Positions 27,715-38,742 of a stretch of 64,000 bases of DNA are shown piece by piece. The DNA lies in assembly GCA_977006965.1 (NCBI GenBank), contig OZ345355.1, positions 1,860,001-1,924,000 on the forward strand. The letters are read 5' to 3'. Origin of the DNA: Phymatolithon calcareum (Eukaryota; Rhodophyta; Florideophyceae; Hapalidiales). The notes under the pieces are model-generated. The model worked only from the letters and a program-made list of their open reading frames with translations. It searched no databases and was not told where the DNA came from. The translations under genes and the position numbers were made by a program. Position 1 is the first letter of the stretch; each line of letters opens with the position of its first letter.

Positions 27715-30180
27715 TGATGGATGGATTTCTGTTTTATTGAAGCTCCCTTAGTCAATTATCATTGCACCTGAGAGACTTTTCGTTGCGCTACAATCCTTCG
27801 CTTACGTTTTCATTTTGATTTTGGACATTTCCTTTGGACGGTATCAACTGCCATTTCCAGCATCTCTTCTTGAATGTCGAAAAGTAGTTGCTTGGGCATT
27901 AAGTTTGAGATAACTGTGAGAGCTTCATCGAGTTCGGAATCTTCGTTTCTTGCTTGTTCTTGCCAGGGATATGGGAAGCGGTGTAATATCCAGTGCGTGC
28001 AAAGAAGCCTGTGCTTCGCTTTTTCGAGGGTCAGGAATGGTGGTAGTTCGTTCTTGATGGACTGAAGAGGGCGCCGGCCCTCCCGTCCTGTGGCTTTCGA
28101 AGGGCGGCATGCTTCCCATTCTTCTTTTGAGTTCTTCAGCGTTCTTGCGTTTACGCTTGTCGTAGCGTCTAGGGTGCGTGCAAATTCCTCTGTAGAGGTA
28201 TAGAGAAGAGCTTTGTGAAGCATATCGTTTGTCGCGTGCAATATTGCCAGTCGTGTTGTGCCCTTGGGAGGCTCAAGTGCCTGTTTTCTTCGAAGTTTCT
28301 GTGCTGTTATGAACTTGGAGCTCAAATGCGCTTGGCGTAGTTGAATAGATTCCAAGCGGCATATTCCTCGAAAGCGGGCCTGCATATTCTTGCACCAGGT
28401 TCCGAACATTCTAGAGAACAGGTTACTCTCTAGGGCGTCCTGTGCGCGAAGGATGTTACGCGTCAGATCTGCGAACGGGAGAAGATACTCTGTCATTGGA
28501 CGGACGAGCGCCTTATATAGTCTTAAGCAGGTCGAGGGTGCGAACCCTTTCCCGTGGAGTCCGATTTTTCCTAGAACCATCAGTCGATTCTGTGCAGCAT
28601 CTATTCTGGAAAGCGTAGAGGTTTCTGTTACGTCGTTCGAAGATATGGAGATGCCCAGGTATGTAGTTTCGGACACAGTCCCGATTTTTTTCTTTCTTTC
28701 TTTATTGCGGAAAGATTGCTCACACTTATGGTAAGCGTCTAGAGCTGTTTTGCAACAGCATCTCATTGTTCAGAAATTTGAGTACGGCTAGGGGTCTCTC
28801 ACGGCATACCTCTTCTACAGTCTTTTTTCCCGCTCGGCCAATATATTTTCGTCGTGAGGCGGAACGTCCACCACATCGTAGGATTAGGTGTTCGGTAGTT
28901 TCCTTGGAACCAGAATTACAGGCCTTGCACACTGGATCGTACGGAATTACTTCCATATTACATCCGTGGTGAAAAGTGGCAACCACTGGGGTGCAGTCTC
29001 CAATCAGCTGGTGCAGCATCACCTCTGCTCGTCTATGCGATATGGGAAGGTCTTCTGTAAGAGTTGGAACGACGACTGGATCGAATTTGGAAGGCGGCCT
29101 GATGATGGATCTTGCTGCTTCAAGTGTCAGAGGAACTTTCTGGTGGTCCAGAAGGTTAGATTCGTAGATACCCTTTCGAGCTAATTCGTCGGCAGCATCA
29201 TTTCTTGGAATTCCACAGTGACTAGGAATCCAAATGCCTTCGACAAAGATACCCTTGGACATCAGCTGCTCCATAAGGCCCCAAAGTTTCCGTACCATCT
29301 CCCCGTATCCCCTTGGTTCACCGTCAATAGCATCGATAGCGCTCCTACTGTCAGTGAACCACCGTATAGTGCTTCCAGGTGCGAATGGGATCTTTTCTTG
29401 CAAGAACGAATTTGAAGCTTTCGTTTGCACCATTGGGGGTTATAACGCAACTCTTCCCGACATTTGTATTCCAGACCATCTCGGTAGAGGCGGTCCAGTC
29501 CGAGGCGATGTCCAGGAGGAATTGAAGCCCTATTCGGGAAAAAGCGCGAAGTATGACGTCGTCCGCGAGAAACGTGGCCGGGCTTTTAGAATAATGAAAC
29601 GGAATTCTTGACAAGCTCTCTGCAAGAACGTCCATGAAGATATTATATAGCGCCGGTGATAGTAGTGATCCTTGTGGGACCCCTTTGTTGATTACAAACC
29701 GATTATTTCGGTCGTCCGTAGGAGTATAGATCATGCTAGGTTGGAGAAAGTACATAACCCATGAGACCAGTGTTGCAGGAAGCCTCTTCTAGAGTAGTCG
29801 AGATAGAAAGTGTCTTGGCATGGCGTCGAAAGCCTTCGAAAGGTCGAGAACGGCAATGTTCCTGCGACCATTTTTGATTGCCGCAATGGTGTGCAATACG
29901 GCATCCGGACATCCAGAGCCCTTCCTGAAGCCAGTTTGGATCTTATTGAAGCCGTAGTGTTTTCTCAGGATTTTATCCAGTGCGCTCTCTATGATTTTCC
30001 TTGTATGCGATAGAAGGGCTATCGGTCTGTAGTTTTCAGGGTCTCTTGGTTCGCCTTTCTTGTAGAACGGGAGAAGCTTGATCAAGTTCCAGACGCTGGG
30101 GGTTTCTTTCACGCGACCACACGCCCTCCAGAGGGATATGATAAGTTTCACAGATACAGAATGTATATGATATTCATCGG
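27715..30180 (-). pseudogene. LINE-E copy, split by a LINE-D insertion
   Basis: Read on the minus strand: an RT N-terminal part at about 30151-29789 (ENYRPIALLSHTRKIIES.., NIAVLDLSKAFDAMPRHF), the palm at 29755-29401 (NKGVPQGSLLSPALYNIFMD, ATFLADDVILRA), then after the insertion the thumb and C-terminal part at about 28682-27810 (TTYLGISISSND.., LYKALVRPMTEYLL.., KHRLLCTHWILHRFP). The 3' end is ..CAATAAAAC with an ATCC-type tail at 27713-27728. The catalytic ADD is intact, but the frame breaks near 29780 and at the insertion. 5'-truncated; no endonuclease. Confidence 0.8.
28683..29400 (-). mobile_element. LINE-D 3' fragment inserted in LINE-E
   Basis: The fragment is almost identical to 38743-39453, differing at only a few bases. 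It covers the last part of RNase H (RWFTDSRSAIDAI, IPSHCGIPRNDAADELA), the CKAC..H..C finger-like motif and the (GAAA)n tail. The TSD cannot be separated from the A/GAAA-rich junction. Near-identity with the 38.7-kb copy indicates recent activity of one subfamily. Confidence 0.85.
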
Positions 30181-30282
30181 GTGTTAATATTTCCTTGTAA
30201 CGGTCTAATCACGACAAGGTCGAATTGGCACATAACGTGGATACCTTCGAGCCTGTCATCCTTTTTCATCCGCACTGGGATA

Positions 30283-30526
30283 ACAAGAAAGAAACGAAGA
30301 TTCCGAACTCGATGAAGCTCTCACAGTTATCTCAAAGTTAATGCCCAAACAACGACTTTCCGACATTCAAGAAGAGATGCTGGAAATGGCAGTTGATACC
30401 GTCCAAAGAAAATGTCCGAAATCAAAACGAAAACGTAAACGAAGGATTTTAGCGCAATGAAAAGTCTCTCAGGTGCAATGATAATTGACTAAGTTCGCTT
30501 CAATAAAAGAGAAATCCATCCATCCA
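30283..30526 (+). repeat. LINE-E 3' end, forward copy
   Basis: Forward-oriented counterpart of 27715-27960: codons for ..SELDEALTVIS.., MPKQRLSDIQEEMLEMAVDT.., then AGTCTCTCAGGTGCAATGAT, AATAAAAG and (ATCC)n. 5'-truncated and non-functional. Confidence 0.75.
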
Positions 30527-32109
30527 TAACGTAGATTAATCGGGCCAAAGAGAAACTTAAGCAGGAGTTTTTTATTCAAGTTTATTTAAAAGCCCCACAG
30601 ACTTCCGAAGATATGGGCGAGGCTTCCTCTGATGCTACCTACATTTGTGCAGCTCACGAAACGCCCACTAGAATCGCGGACGGGAAAACTCAGGATTCAA
30701 AGTAGTCCTATCTCAGTCCTCTACAGGATTGCTGGTGCTTGGACTCGACCACTTTTTGCCTTGCATTATACGAATCAATAAGGCCTTCTCCCTTTTCCAT
30801 GCGTTCTGTGAGTGTCTTGCTAAATAGTAAGAGCTCATCTAGCGCCTTTTCTGCTTCTAGTCGTTTTTCTCCTTCTATGTCGTACCCTGCTAGAGTGCTT
30901 TCAAGGGTCTCCATATGCTGTCTGGCTCTTGTGCCGAATTCTTCGGCCATACTTGTTGTTGACACCTGTGGGAATCTTCCGCAGGCATACTGCAGTGTGA
31001 GTTTTCTATGCTTCACCTTGGGGAACTTGAGTGTTGCGGGCAATTCATTTGTCTTATCGTATGGTATCTTCCTTTTCCGCTTCGATTCTAGGTGGTCTCC
31101 TTCCATTGACAGAAATTTTGATCGAAGTGTTTGTGAAGACTGGTTTGTTTGGATATGCTTTACAGCCTCACCAGACGGCTCTCTAGTTTCCATCGCGGCG
31201 ATATCTTTACTTTTGTACTGTAATTCATGGTTGTTTCTGCTTTCGGGCACTTCATTTGGATACATACGATACTTCTCCTTGTTCCTTCTCAGCATTTTGA
31301 AGCCCAAGATTTCTCGACGATGTGGAGCCCTCTGGATCCGGTACAGGAGACGGAGCCTGTCTGTCCTTCCTCGGGCCACTGACCCGAATACTTGATTGAA
31401 GAAGGTTGCTTCTACTTCCTTGACGGCATTTTGTACGTCTTCTGACCAGGGCGTTAAGTGCATTACGTGCTCCCAGCGTGGCTGTACTAGCGCCTCGTAT
31501 ATCTGAATACACTTCTGTATACTTAACCCTTTCTTGAACACTCTCAGTGTACGCAATTCGTACACGACCGTCCTTGCTTTCTTTAGTCGTTGCATCATTA
31601 GCGTATCTGTGACTCCTCCGGGGTCTACGGATACTCCAAGATATGAGACCTCCGGAACGTGTGCTAGAACCTTGTTCGCTAGCTTGAATGTCTTTCCCAA
31701 TGTTTACTCTGATTCGAGGACTTCGCTTTTCTCTTGTTTAGTGTTCCACGTTATCTCTCGATCTTGTGCCCATTGGGTAGCTATATCTAATAGTCCTTGC
31801 AATGCAGCGGGGGATTTCGCACAGTGAAGAACATCGTCTGCAAAAAGGATAGCCGGAACTTCAGCCCAGGTTTTCGATGCCCGGCATATTCGCTCGGCAA
31901 ATTCATCCATGATGATGTTGTAGAGGCTTGGACTGAGAGGGGACCCTTGCGGGACCCCCCTGTCCACTAGAAACCACTTTCTGTTTGCAACACCAATTGT
32001 TGATATCTAGGATGGTGGCAAGAACGCCTCGGCCATTGCGCAGATCTCCTTGGGCAGTACTTGTCTCATTCTGTTCAGCAAGTGTGCTCTCGGTACTGTG
32101 TCGTAGGCA

Positions 32110-34395
32110 CAGACTTAGGTCATAATTAATTTCAAATCCCGTTTATTGCAATATTTAATTGGAATTGTCTATTGCAAAACCAAGAATAACTTCTTATTTC
32201 AGCACACTATGTTGCTTATGTTAGCATCCAATCCAGATTACAGAGCGATTTACAAAAATGTACTACGATGCTAACGCACGTTCAACCACGTTCCAAACAG
32301 CACATGTATTGAACAAAATAATTACAGACTCTAGTTCAACTACGCTACAAACAGAAAGGGTATTGATCTATAGCCTCATCGCATCTCACCGAAATCACGT
32401 CGTTTACACTGCTCCTCTACCATGTATTCAACCACGAAACCAAGCCAAAAAGACGTCGTACAGCAATTGATGACATTTATTGGACGCGAATCGCTGTCCG
32501 AGAAAGTCTACCTCAAGTATCGATGCCCCCGTGACGGCTGTCCAAAGTCGGTTATCGCGTTTTTGGAGAAAAAAGGATGGAGTAACCCGTACGCCGATCT
32601 CAAGGGCTGTTATGCTCGCGAACAAGACTCTTCCACACAAGAGAGTACCGTCCTTCAGTTGTACAATCGAGCCAAGGATGATTCTGTACAGCGCGGTGGT
32701 ACTATTCTCGACCACTTCGCACGGAACGCGCTGTCAGAGTACGACATGGCCATGTATCGGTACATTCGGGTAATTGCTGTCAAAAATGCTCCTGGTTCTA
32801 CCGTGGAAGCCGAAGACTAAAGACGATTGTCCGGTTTCAACGTCTTTTTCGGTCATAAAACCGTCATTTCTGTCATATTCGCCCTCGTTGTCTTGGTTGA
32901 GAAGCGTATCGGTAAAGAAATGGAATATACGCGTGGTGTTCTGCTTTATGACCGGTGGTCTTTCTCAGACACTCACTATGTTGCAGCTATCGCTTCATAT
33001 ACTACCCCAGTACCGACGAGATCGAATGGAAAGTCTGCTACTCACTATCAACCACGATTGGCGCTGTTGGTGCTGTCTCCAATGGGCAAATTGTCAAGTG
33101 ATGAACGTCCGGATGATGATTGGGACGATGAAACCGCTTCGTTCAACGCTGAGACGCATATTGAGTTCTTCAACTCGTTCTTTGCGTTTTACTGGCTTGA
33201 TTGGTGTGTGTGCCTCATTATCGACAACACAAACGCAAACTTGAAGGTCGCACGAGTATGCAAAAAGCCATTCGTGGGGTGTACTAGTCATCTATTGAAT
33301 CTCGAAGTCAACGCCATGGTGTCATCGCACGAAGACCTGAGCGCTACTATCGAATCGGTTCACGATACTAAGAAAGACGCTAAGAACGCTGCGTTGTTAC
33401 GAAACATAACTGATTACCGACCTGTTCTGTACAACCGCACTCGGTGGTTAGGGAAGTATCGTACACTACGTCGTTTTCTGAAAATACGTGACGAACTTAT
33501 CGATGTCAGCAGTGCTGCTGAAAGCACCCTGACGGTCGATCGTGGTACGCGCTTCGCACACAAAGTACAGAAGTACGTGCGAATGATGGGTGAGATTGAC
33601 GTTATACGCGTTCGTTGTAAACGCGTGGTCACACGCTGACAGCCTGTCCGAGCGACCTAGATTTACAGATCGATTCAGTTTGCCAAGACCGGGCGAAAAC
33701 TGCTGCTGCACTCTACCAGTGTCGGTTGGGTACGAAGTATATCGCTGCGGACGCTAGAATTGTGCCTAACCAAGTATTTTCATCAGCGGAAGTCAAGATA
33801 CGAAAGGGCTGCAGCGAGAGCTTGACAATTGCGTGTACCTTCATCGTTACCGTCTCAAAGCGTTCGAGAGAGCACTAACGGGATGTTCAAGTCTTCGATG
33901 CAGGAGAGGCTTGCGAAACGTCGGAAAAAGGAAGCACCCACGCAAAAATACGTGAACTGCAATTTTATTCTCGGCTTTGTGGCTGAACTTGAGCGTATTT
34001 GGAGCATGGCGAAGCACGTCCTGACCGTTCAGAGGCGTTTGATGTCTTCGCAGCTTTTCGAAGCCCTTGTATTCCTGAAGTACAACGAGCGTTTTTGGAA
34101 TGAACAATTAGTGAGTCAAGCTATCAAGTCGTCCCGTTCCGAACGTGCCAAGAGTTGAACAACGCACACGACGTGTATGAGGAAGAGAATGCCGAAACCG
34201 ACGACTAAGTTTGAAGGTCTTCTTGTAGAATAGCACTTGTGATGTACATCGTTTTGTTGCGATTGCCATAAAAATAACCTATTGTGTTGTCACTGATTAT
34301 TGCAGAAACTATTTCTAGCACACAGAGCTGTGAATAGTATTCCTGTATTGCATCATGGAACGCTATTGCGTAAAATAGTACGCGACCAATGTCTG
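32110..34395 (+). mobile_element. hAT-superfamily DNA transposon, 2.29 kb
   Basis: An exact 8-bp duplication CGTAGGCA lies at 32102-32109 and 34396-34403. The ends are CAGACTTAGGTC and GACCAATGTCTG, which pair as inverted repeats at 10 of 12 positions. Comparison with the uninterrupted LINE-C at 54.95 kb (..GTCGTAGGCAGCCTTAAGG) confirms the empty site. The transposase frame inside has a nonsense codon and a frameshift, so this copy is probably not autonomous now. Confidence 0.92.
32422..34158 (+). pseudogene. hAT transposase, disabled
   Basis: The first block (32422-32820) has a BED-like finger start (YRCPRDGCPKSV..). After a single in-frame stop at 32818 the same frame continues to 33639 with VEKRIGKE.., LLYDRWSFSDTHY (catalytic D region, usually DGWS), AETHIEFF.., CLIIDNTNANLKVAR (second D) and VGCTSHLLNLEVN (the C-x-x-H motif of hAT). 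Beyond 33639 the frame shifts, and the C-terminal dimerisation block resumes at 33829-34158 (FILGFVAELERIWSMAKH.., EALVFLKYNERFW). The motif layout resembles hAT proteins of oomycetes and algae. Confidence 0.8.
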
Positions 34396-34994
34396 CGTAG
34401 GCAGCCTTAAGGTCCAATACTGCTACACATCTCTGATCCTCTTCTAGTAGCTCAGTAGCTCTTAGGATGGCAAGTTCAGTGCTCTTCCTCTTTTGGAACG
34501 CAAGCTAATACCAGTGGTTTGAGTATAGTGTGCGCAGCGTAATATCGATAGCTGTCTCAATTATTTTCCTTGGGTGGCTCGGCAGGGAAATCGGTCTGTA
34601 GTTTCCAGGGTCCTCGTGCTCCCCCTTCTCGTGTATTGGGACGAGGAGCGCTTTCTGCCAGTGCAGAGGCGTATCTCCACACCTCCCGCATGCCTCCCAC
34701 AAGGCTGTAAGCACTTCAGCGTTGAGCGGTATATCGACTTTTAGCATTTCAGCCTTCACCTCGTCTAAGCCCGGTGCCTTTCCGTTTGGTTCTTTTCGGA
34801 TAGCCGCTTCAATTTTTGTCCTCATGTCGTCGGGGCAGGAGAATTTTCTTAGTCCCGGTTTCCACTTTTCGGTTCTATGACATACTTTAGCACGAGTGCT
34901 CTGTGGTGAATGGCAAAGCTCTTGAAAAACCGAAGGCATGATTAATGGCTCTGAAAGGTCAACTTAATGGAAAAAATTAAAGTTTTCATCGGGA

Positions 34995-37145
34995 ATGATC
35001 TTTTTTTTTAGTAGTATTTATTAAACGCTCTCAGTAACACTCTTTAGACTGTAAGGGAGATGCGTTTCAGTTGCTTCGGCCTTGTAGCATAGTATAACAT
35101 TCATATATGCTTCTTCCGCAATCTTGTATATCGTGGCCCTAGCTGCAAAAACCCACATCGGACGGATGTGGGAAAAGCTTAGAGTCCTCTATGCGCTCAG
35201 CGGCGATTCGAGCTCGCAATTCTTATCCTTTGTTTTTCTATTCCATGTCCTCGTAAAAGGCACTGATAAAGAAGAGTAGCTGGTCCAGTGCTTCTTCGGT
35301 CTTCTTGGTTTCTTCTCCGGTCAGCTGGTATCTCGCCAAAGACGTTTCAACCGTGTGCAATAGCCTTGATATGATTTCGCCAAATTTGTCTTCTAGTAGT
35401 TTTTTTTTTCCTTTCAAGTTTATTTAAAAGCCCCACAGACTTCCGAAGATATGGGCAAGGCTTCCTCTGGTGCTACCTACCTTTGTGTAGCTCACAAAGC
35501 GTCCACTAGAATCGCAGACGGGAAAACTTAGGACTCAAAGTAGTCCTATCTCAGTCCTCTACGGGATTGTTGGTGCTTGGACTCGACCACTTTTTGCCTT
35601 GCATTCTGCGGATTAATACAGGCCTTCTTCGTTCTCCATGCGTTCTATGAGTGTCTTGCTAAATAGTAAGAGCTCATCTAGCGCCTTTTCTGTTTCCAGT
35701 CGTTTTTCTCCTTCGACTTCGTACCCTGCTAGCGTGCGTTCAAGGGTCTCCATATGCTCTCTGGCTCTGGTGCCGAATTCTTCAGTCATACTTGTTGTTG
35801 ACATCTGTGGGAATCTGCCACAGGCATACTGCAGTGCGAGTTGTCTGTGCTTCACCTTGGGGAACTTGAGGATTGCTGGCAATTCTCTTGTTTTGTCGTA
35901 TGGTATCTTTCTTTTCCGCTTCGATTCTAGGCGGTCTCCTTCCATTTCCAGAAATTTCGATCGAAGTGCTTGCGACGATTGGTTTGCTTGGATATGCTTT
36001 ACCGCTTCACCGAACGGCTCTCTGGTCTCCATCGCGGCGATATCTTTCTTCGTGTACTGCCATTCATCGTTGTTTCTTCTTTCGGGCACTTCCTTTGAAT
36101 ACATACGTTCTTTCGCCTTGTTCCTTCTCAGCATTTTGAAGGCCAAGATTTCTCGTCGATGTGCGGCCGCCTGGATCCGGCACAGGAGACGGAGCCTATC
36201 CGTCCTTCCTCGGGCCAGTGGCCCGAATACTTGATTGAAGAATGTTGCTTCTACTTCCTTGACGGCATTTTGTACGTCTTCTGTCCAGGGCGTTAAGTGC
36301 ATTGCGTACTCCCAGCGTGGCTGTACTAGTGCCTTGTATATCTGAATACACTTCTGTATACTCAGCCCTTTCTTGAACACTCCCAGTGTACGCAACTCGT
36401 ACACGGCCGTCCTTGATTTCTTTAGTCGTTGCATCATTAACGTATCTGTAACTCCTCCGGGGTCTAGGGATACTCCAAGGTACGTGACCTCCGGAACTTG
36501 TGCTAGCACCTTGTTCGCTAGCTTGAATGTCTTGCCCAATGTTTCTTCTGATTCGAGGACTTCGCTTTTCCCTTGTTTAGTGTTCCAAGTCATCTCTCGC
36601 TCTTGTGCCCTTTGGGTAGCTATATCCAATAATCCTTGCAGTGCCGCGGGTGATTTCGCAGAGAGAAGAACATCGTCTGCGAAGAGGATAGCCGGTACTT
36701 CAGCCCAGGTTTTTGATGCCCGGCTCATTCGTTCTGCGAATTCATCCATGAAGATGTTTGTCTTCTAGTAGTGTCGTGCTCAGTGGGGGAAATCTCCCAA
36801 ACGCCCACTTCACCGCCAATTGACGATGACGTACTTTCGGAAGCCTTAAAATCACTGGAATTGCTCCGACTATATCGCACGGTATCTTTCTCTTTCTGCT
36901 TGATTCCAAAGACTCCCCTTCATCATTGAAGAGTGATGCTTTCAGGGATCCTGCCGACATTCCTTGCTTAAGATACTGCAAGGCCTTCTCGAACTGCTCA
37001 TGCCTTAGCATTGCTGCCATGTCCCGACACACCCATTGCAATTCATCCACATCTCTGCAATCCTTTGGGACGGCCAGTAGGCTCTCTTTTTTTGTCTTGG
37101 CTCTCACGAGCATTTTGAGCGCTAAAACCATTCTCCTGCTTCATA
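34995..37145 (-). pseudogene. LINE-G copy, split by a LINE-C insertion
   Basis: Coding pieces on the minus strand at 37131-36773 (LALKMLVRAKTKK.., DELQWVCRDMAAML, VRHRQLAVKWAFGRFPPLSTT) and 35400-35220 match the LINE-G copy at 57405-58130. The 3' end near 35005-35090 (in reverse TTATTAAACGC.., GTAAGGGAGATGCG) matches that copy too. Only the C-terminal region downstream of RT is present. Confidence 0.75.
35401..36756 (-). mobile_element. LINE-C copy inserted in LINE-G, 16-bp TSD
   Basis: TTTGTCTTCTAGTAGT occurs exactly at 35385-35400 and 36757-36772. The insert is a 5'-truncated LINE-C. Its open frame (36749-35613, about 375 residues) runs from the RT palm (PAILFADDVLLSAKSP) through the thumb and C-terminal domain, with no internal stop. 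It ends in a T-run (A-rich tail) and closely resembles the copy at 53.4 kb. Confidence 0.9.
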
Positions 37146-37146
37146 A

Positions 37147-37245
37147 AAGTTCCGATTGAGTCCTCGTGTCTCGCCAGAAGTGTTGCCCCAAGCGTCAGCA
37201 GATGTATTCGTAACACTATAATAAAAATTTCCTCTTCTTCTGCTC
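37147..37245 (+). repeat. LINE-A-like 3' end, forward
   Basis: GTTGCCCCAAGCGTCAGCAG.. then AATAAAAATTTCCTC and TTCTTC are the forward version of the LINE-A terminus. A sister copy with the same upstream TTCCGATTGAGTCCTCG lies at 59.03-59.13 kb. Confidence 0.6.
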
Positions 37246-37329
37246 TATAAAACTGAAGGCCTGCAGTTTTATGGAACAGAATATTCCCAATGAATCTTGA
37301 GATCCAGCTAAATTAAGGTGCTATAAGAT

Positions 37330-37640
37330 GGCAAACAGTACGATCGGTTAACGTACACCTCGACTAGATTCATATCGATAGCAGTCGCAAGAATTTCCTT
37401 GCTTGGCGATAATTTCCTGGTTTCTCGGGTGTCCCCTTCTTTTTGTATTGGAGCGAGGAGTGCTTTCTGCAAGTGCCAAGGCATGTACTGTAGCTGTACC
37501 AACAGCGGACTCCCTATGCGGCCGTAATCACGACTGCATTCAGAGATGCATTCAGTTTAAGTATTCGATATGTGTAGTATAACAAAAATCTATTCACATG
37601 ATCGGGATTGATATTTCGAAAAGTTTTCCGAAACTTTTCC
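37330..37640 (-). repeat. Degraded LINE-C-like RT fragment and unassigned DNA
   Basis: On the minus strand 37502-37330 reads ..MPWHLQKALLAPIQKEGDT.., LATAIDMNL. This resembles PLHWQKALLVPIHKKG and IETAIDMKLR of LINE-C, with the intervening YRPIS motif lost. The remaining 140 bases show nothing recognisable. Confidence 0.4.
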
Positions 37641-38515
37641 CGAAGAAGAAGAAGAAGTGTAAGTTTTTTATTTAAAAGTTACCAACGCATCTGCAGACGC
37701 TTGGGGCAACTTCGCGAAGGCCATTGGGCCAAAACAGGGTCCATCGTTCTTGTATGTTAGCGTGGTCGATTTCGACACGATCTGGCGGAAATATCAAAAC
37801 CTACCTCTGGCTTAGAGCCTCGAGGGGGAAAAATATTCCACTGTCTTGAGTCGCGGGTTTCAGGTTTCGAGAGTGGCCTTGGCCGCCTGATACATGGCAA
37901 GTATTTCGTCGAGTGCCCTCCTTGTAAAAGCACTTTCTTCATATGATAGCTTGTCTTTTGATAGGCCTGACTTGAGATCTTCGATAGCATCCTTTCCAGT
38001 TTGTCCAGTTAGGTCTATGAGCTCGGAGGTACTCATCGGCGGGAACATTCCAAATGCCCATTTGATGGCCAGGGTCCTGTACCTCCTTGACTTGAAGCAC
38101 AAGTGAGGTGGCAGTGTGGTCTTGATACTCGGGAGGGGGCGTTTTTTTCCTTTTTCCACTTTCGTGGCCGCTTCCAGGATCTTTTGTCTTTGGTATTGCT
38201 TGATGTTTGTGCGAGGCGAAGTTTCATACGCCGCTCTGAAGAGATGATGGTTTACTTTGGCGTGGGTTACGTCCAGATTTGCGTTTTCGATCTCCTTCGG
38301 TTGTCGCACCTGTGTCGGTTTTGACTCAAGATTTTCCGCCTGCCTCATTAGTCTTCGCACAAACAGTCTTGCAAGTATATCCCTTCTGTCCTTCGGCTTC
38401 ACAATACGGCACATCGCTCTGCTTCTATCCGCACTCCTTCTGCCTGGTTTCCCAAATATTTGGCCGAAGAACATCGACTCCACCTTACTTTTCCCGAAGA
38501 GCATAAGTCTGTCTT
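37640..38515 (-). pseudogene. LINE-A copy, C-terminal coding part and 3' end
   Basis: The frame at 38504-37860 (214 residues) is the charged C-terminal domain that follows RT in these LINEs (MFFGQIFGKPGRR.., TNIKQYQRQKILEAATKVEK, LAIKWAFGMFPPMSTSELID). It is followed by a 3' UTR with GCTTGGGGCAACTT in reverse and a (TTC)n tail at 37644-37655. It is the best preserved LINE-A copy here. The RT itself is missing through 5' truncation. Confidence 0.7.
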
Positions 38516-38526
38516 ATTGAGTTGCT

Positions 38527-38683
38527 TTTAGTGACACAGAAGAGCAATAATTAGGATTAGTGACACTGAGCCATCTTTTCTTAGAATAGTGACGCTGTGA
38601 CGCTGAAGTGCTGCTTTTCTTATTAGTGACACTGCCGTGCTGTTTTTCAATTTAGTGACACAGACGTGAAAATTAGTGACAGG
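38527..38683. repeat. 29-bp-period degenerate tandem repeat, array 2
   Basis: Units with TTAGTGACACTG occur at about 38527, 38556, 38585, 38621, 38650 and 38670. This is the reverse complement of the motif in array 1 at 27.4 kb, with the same dominant 29-base spacing. It ends 60 bases before the tail of LINE-D. Confidence 0.7.
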
Positions 38684-38742
38684 GAAAATATTTAGCCGTA
38701 AGAAATTCACCTGGCTGATATGAAAAATCTCGCCAGGTATGA

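Larger units (their letters stand above)
30562..34940 (-). pseudogene. LINE-C copy, split by a hAT transposon
   Basis: The pieces match the long LINE-C at 53416-55924. The N-terminal RT part is at 34939-34404 (NGKAPGLDEVKAEML.., PGNYRPISLPSHPRKIIETA), ending in ..VLDLKAAY. The palm and thumb are at 32101-30708 (DRGVPQGSPLSPSLYNIIMDE, AILFADDVLHCAKSP, VSYLGVSVDPGGVTDTL). A stop separates the frames at about 31701, and substitutions are frequent. The 3' end with ..AGCCCCACAGACTTCC in reverse lies at 30565-30720. The hAT insertion at 32110-34395 separates the two halves. Confidence 0.8.

Noticed and set aside
35638-36234. Plus-strand frames antisense to LINE-C (about 200 residues, repeated at 30.7 and 53.7 kb)
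   Set aside because: They recur only because LINE-C recurs; composition is Ser-rich antisense translation and the sense frame carries all RT motifs.
38527-38683. Second CRISPR-like spaced repeat
   Set aside because: Same degenerate motif in reverse complement; spacing drifts (29, 29, 36, 29, 20) and repeats are not identical.
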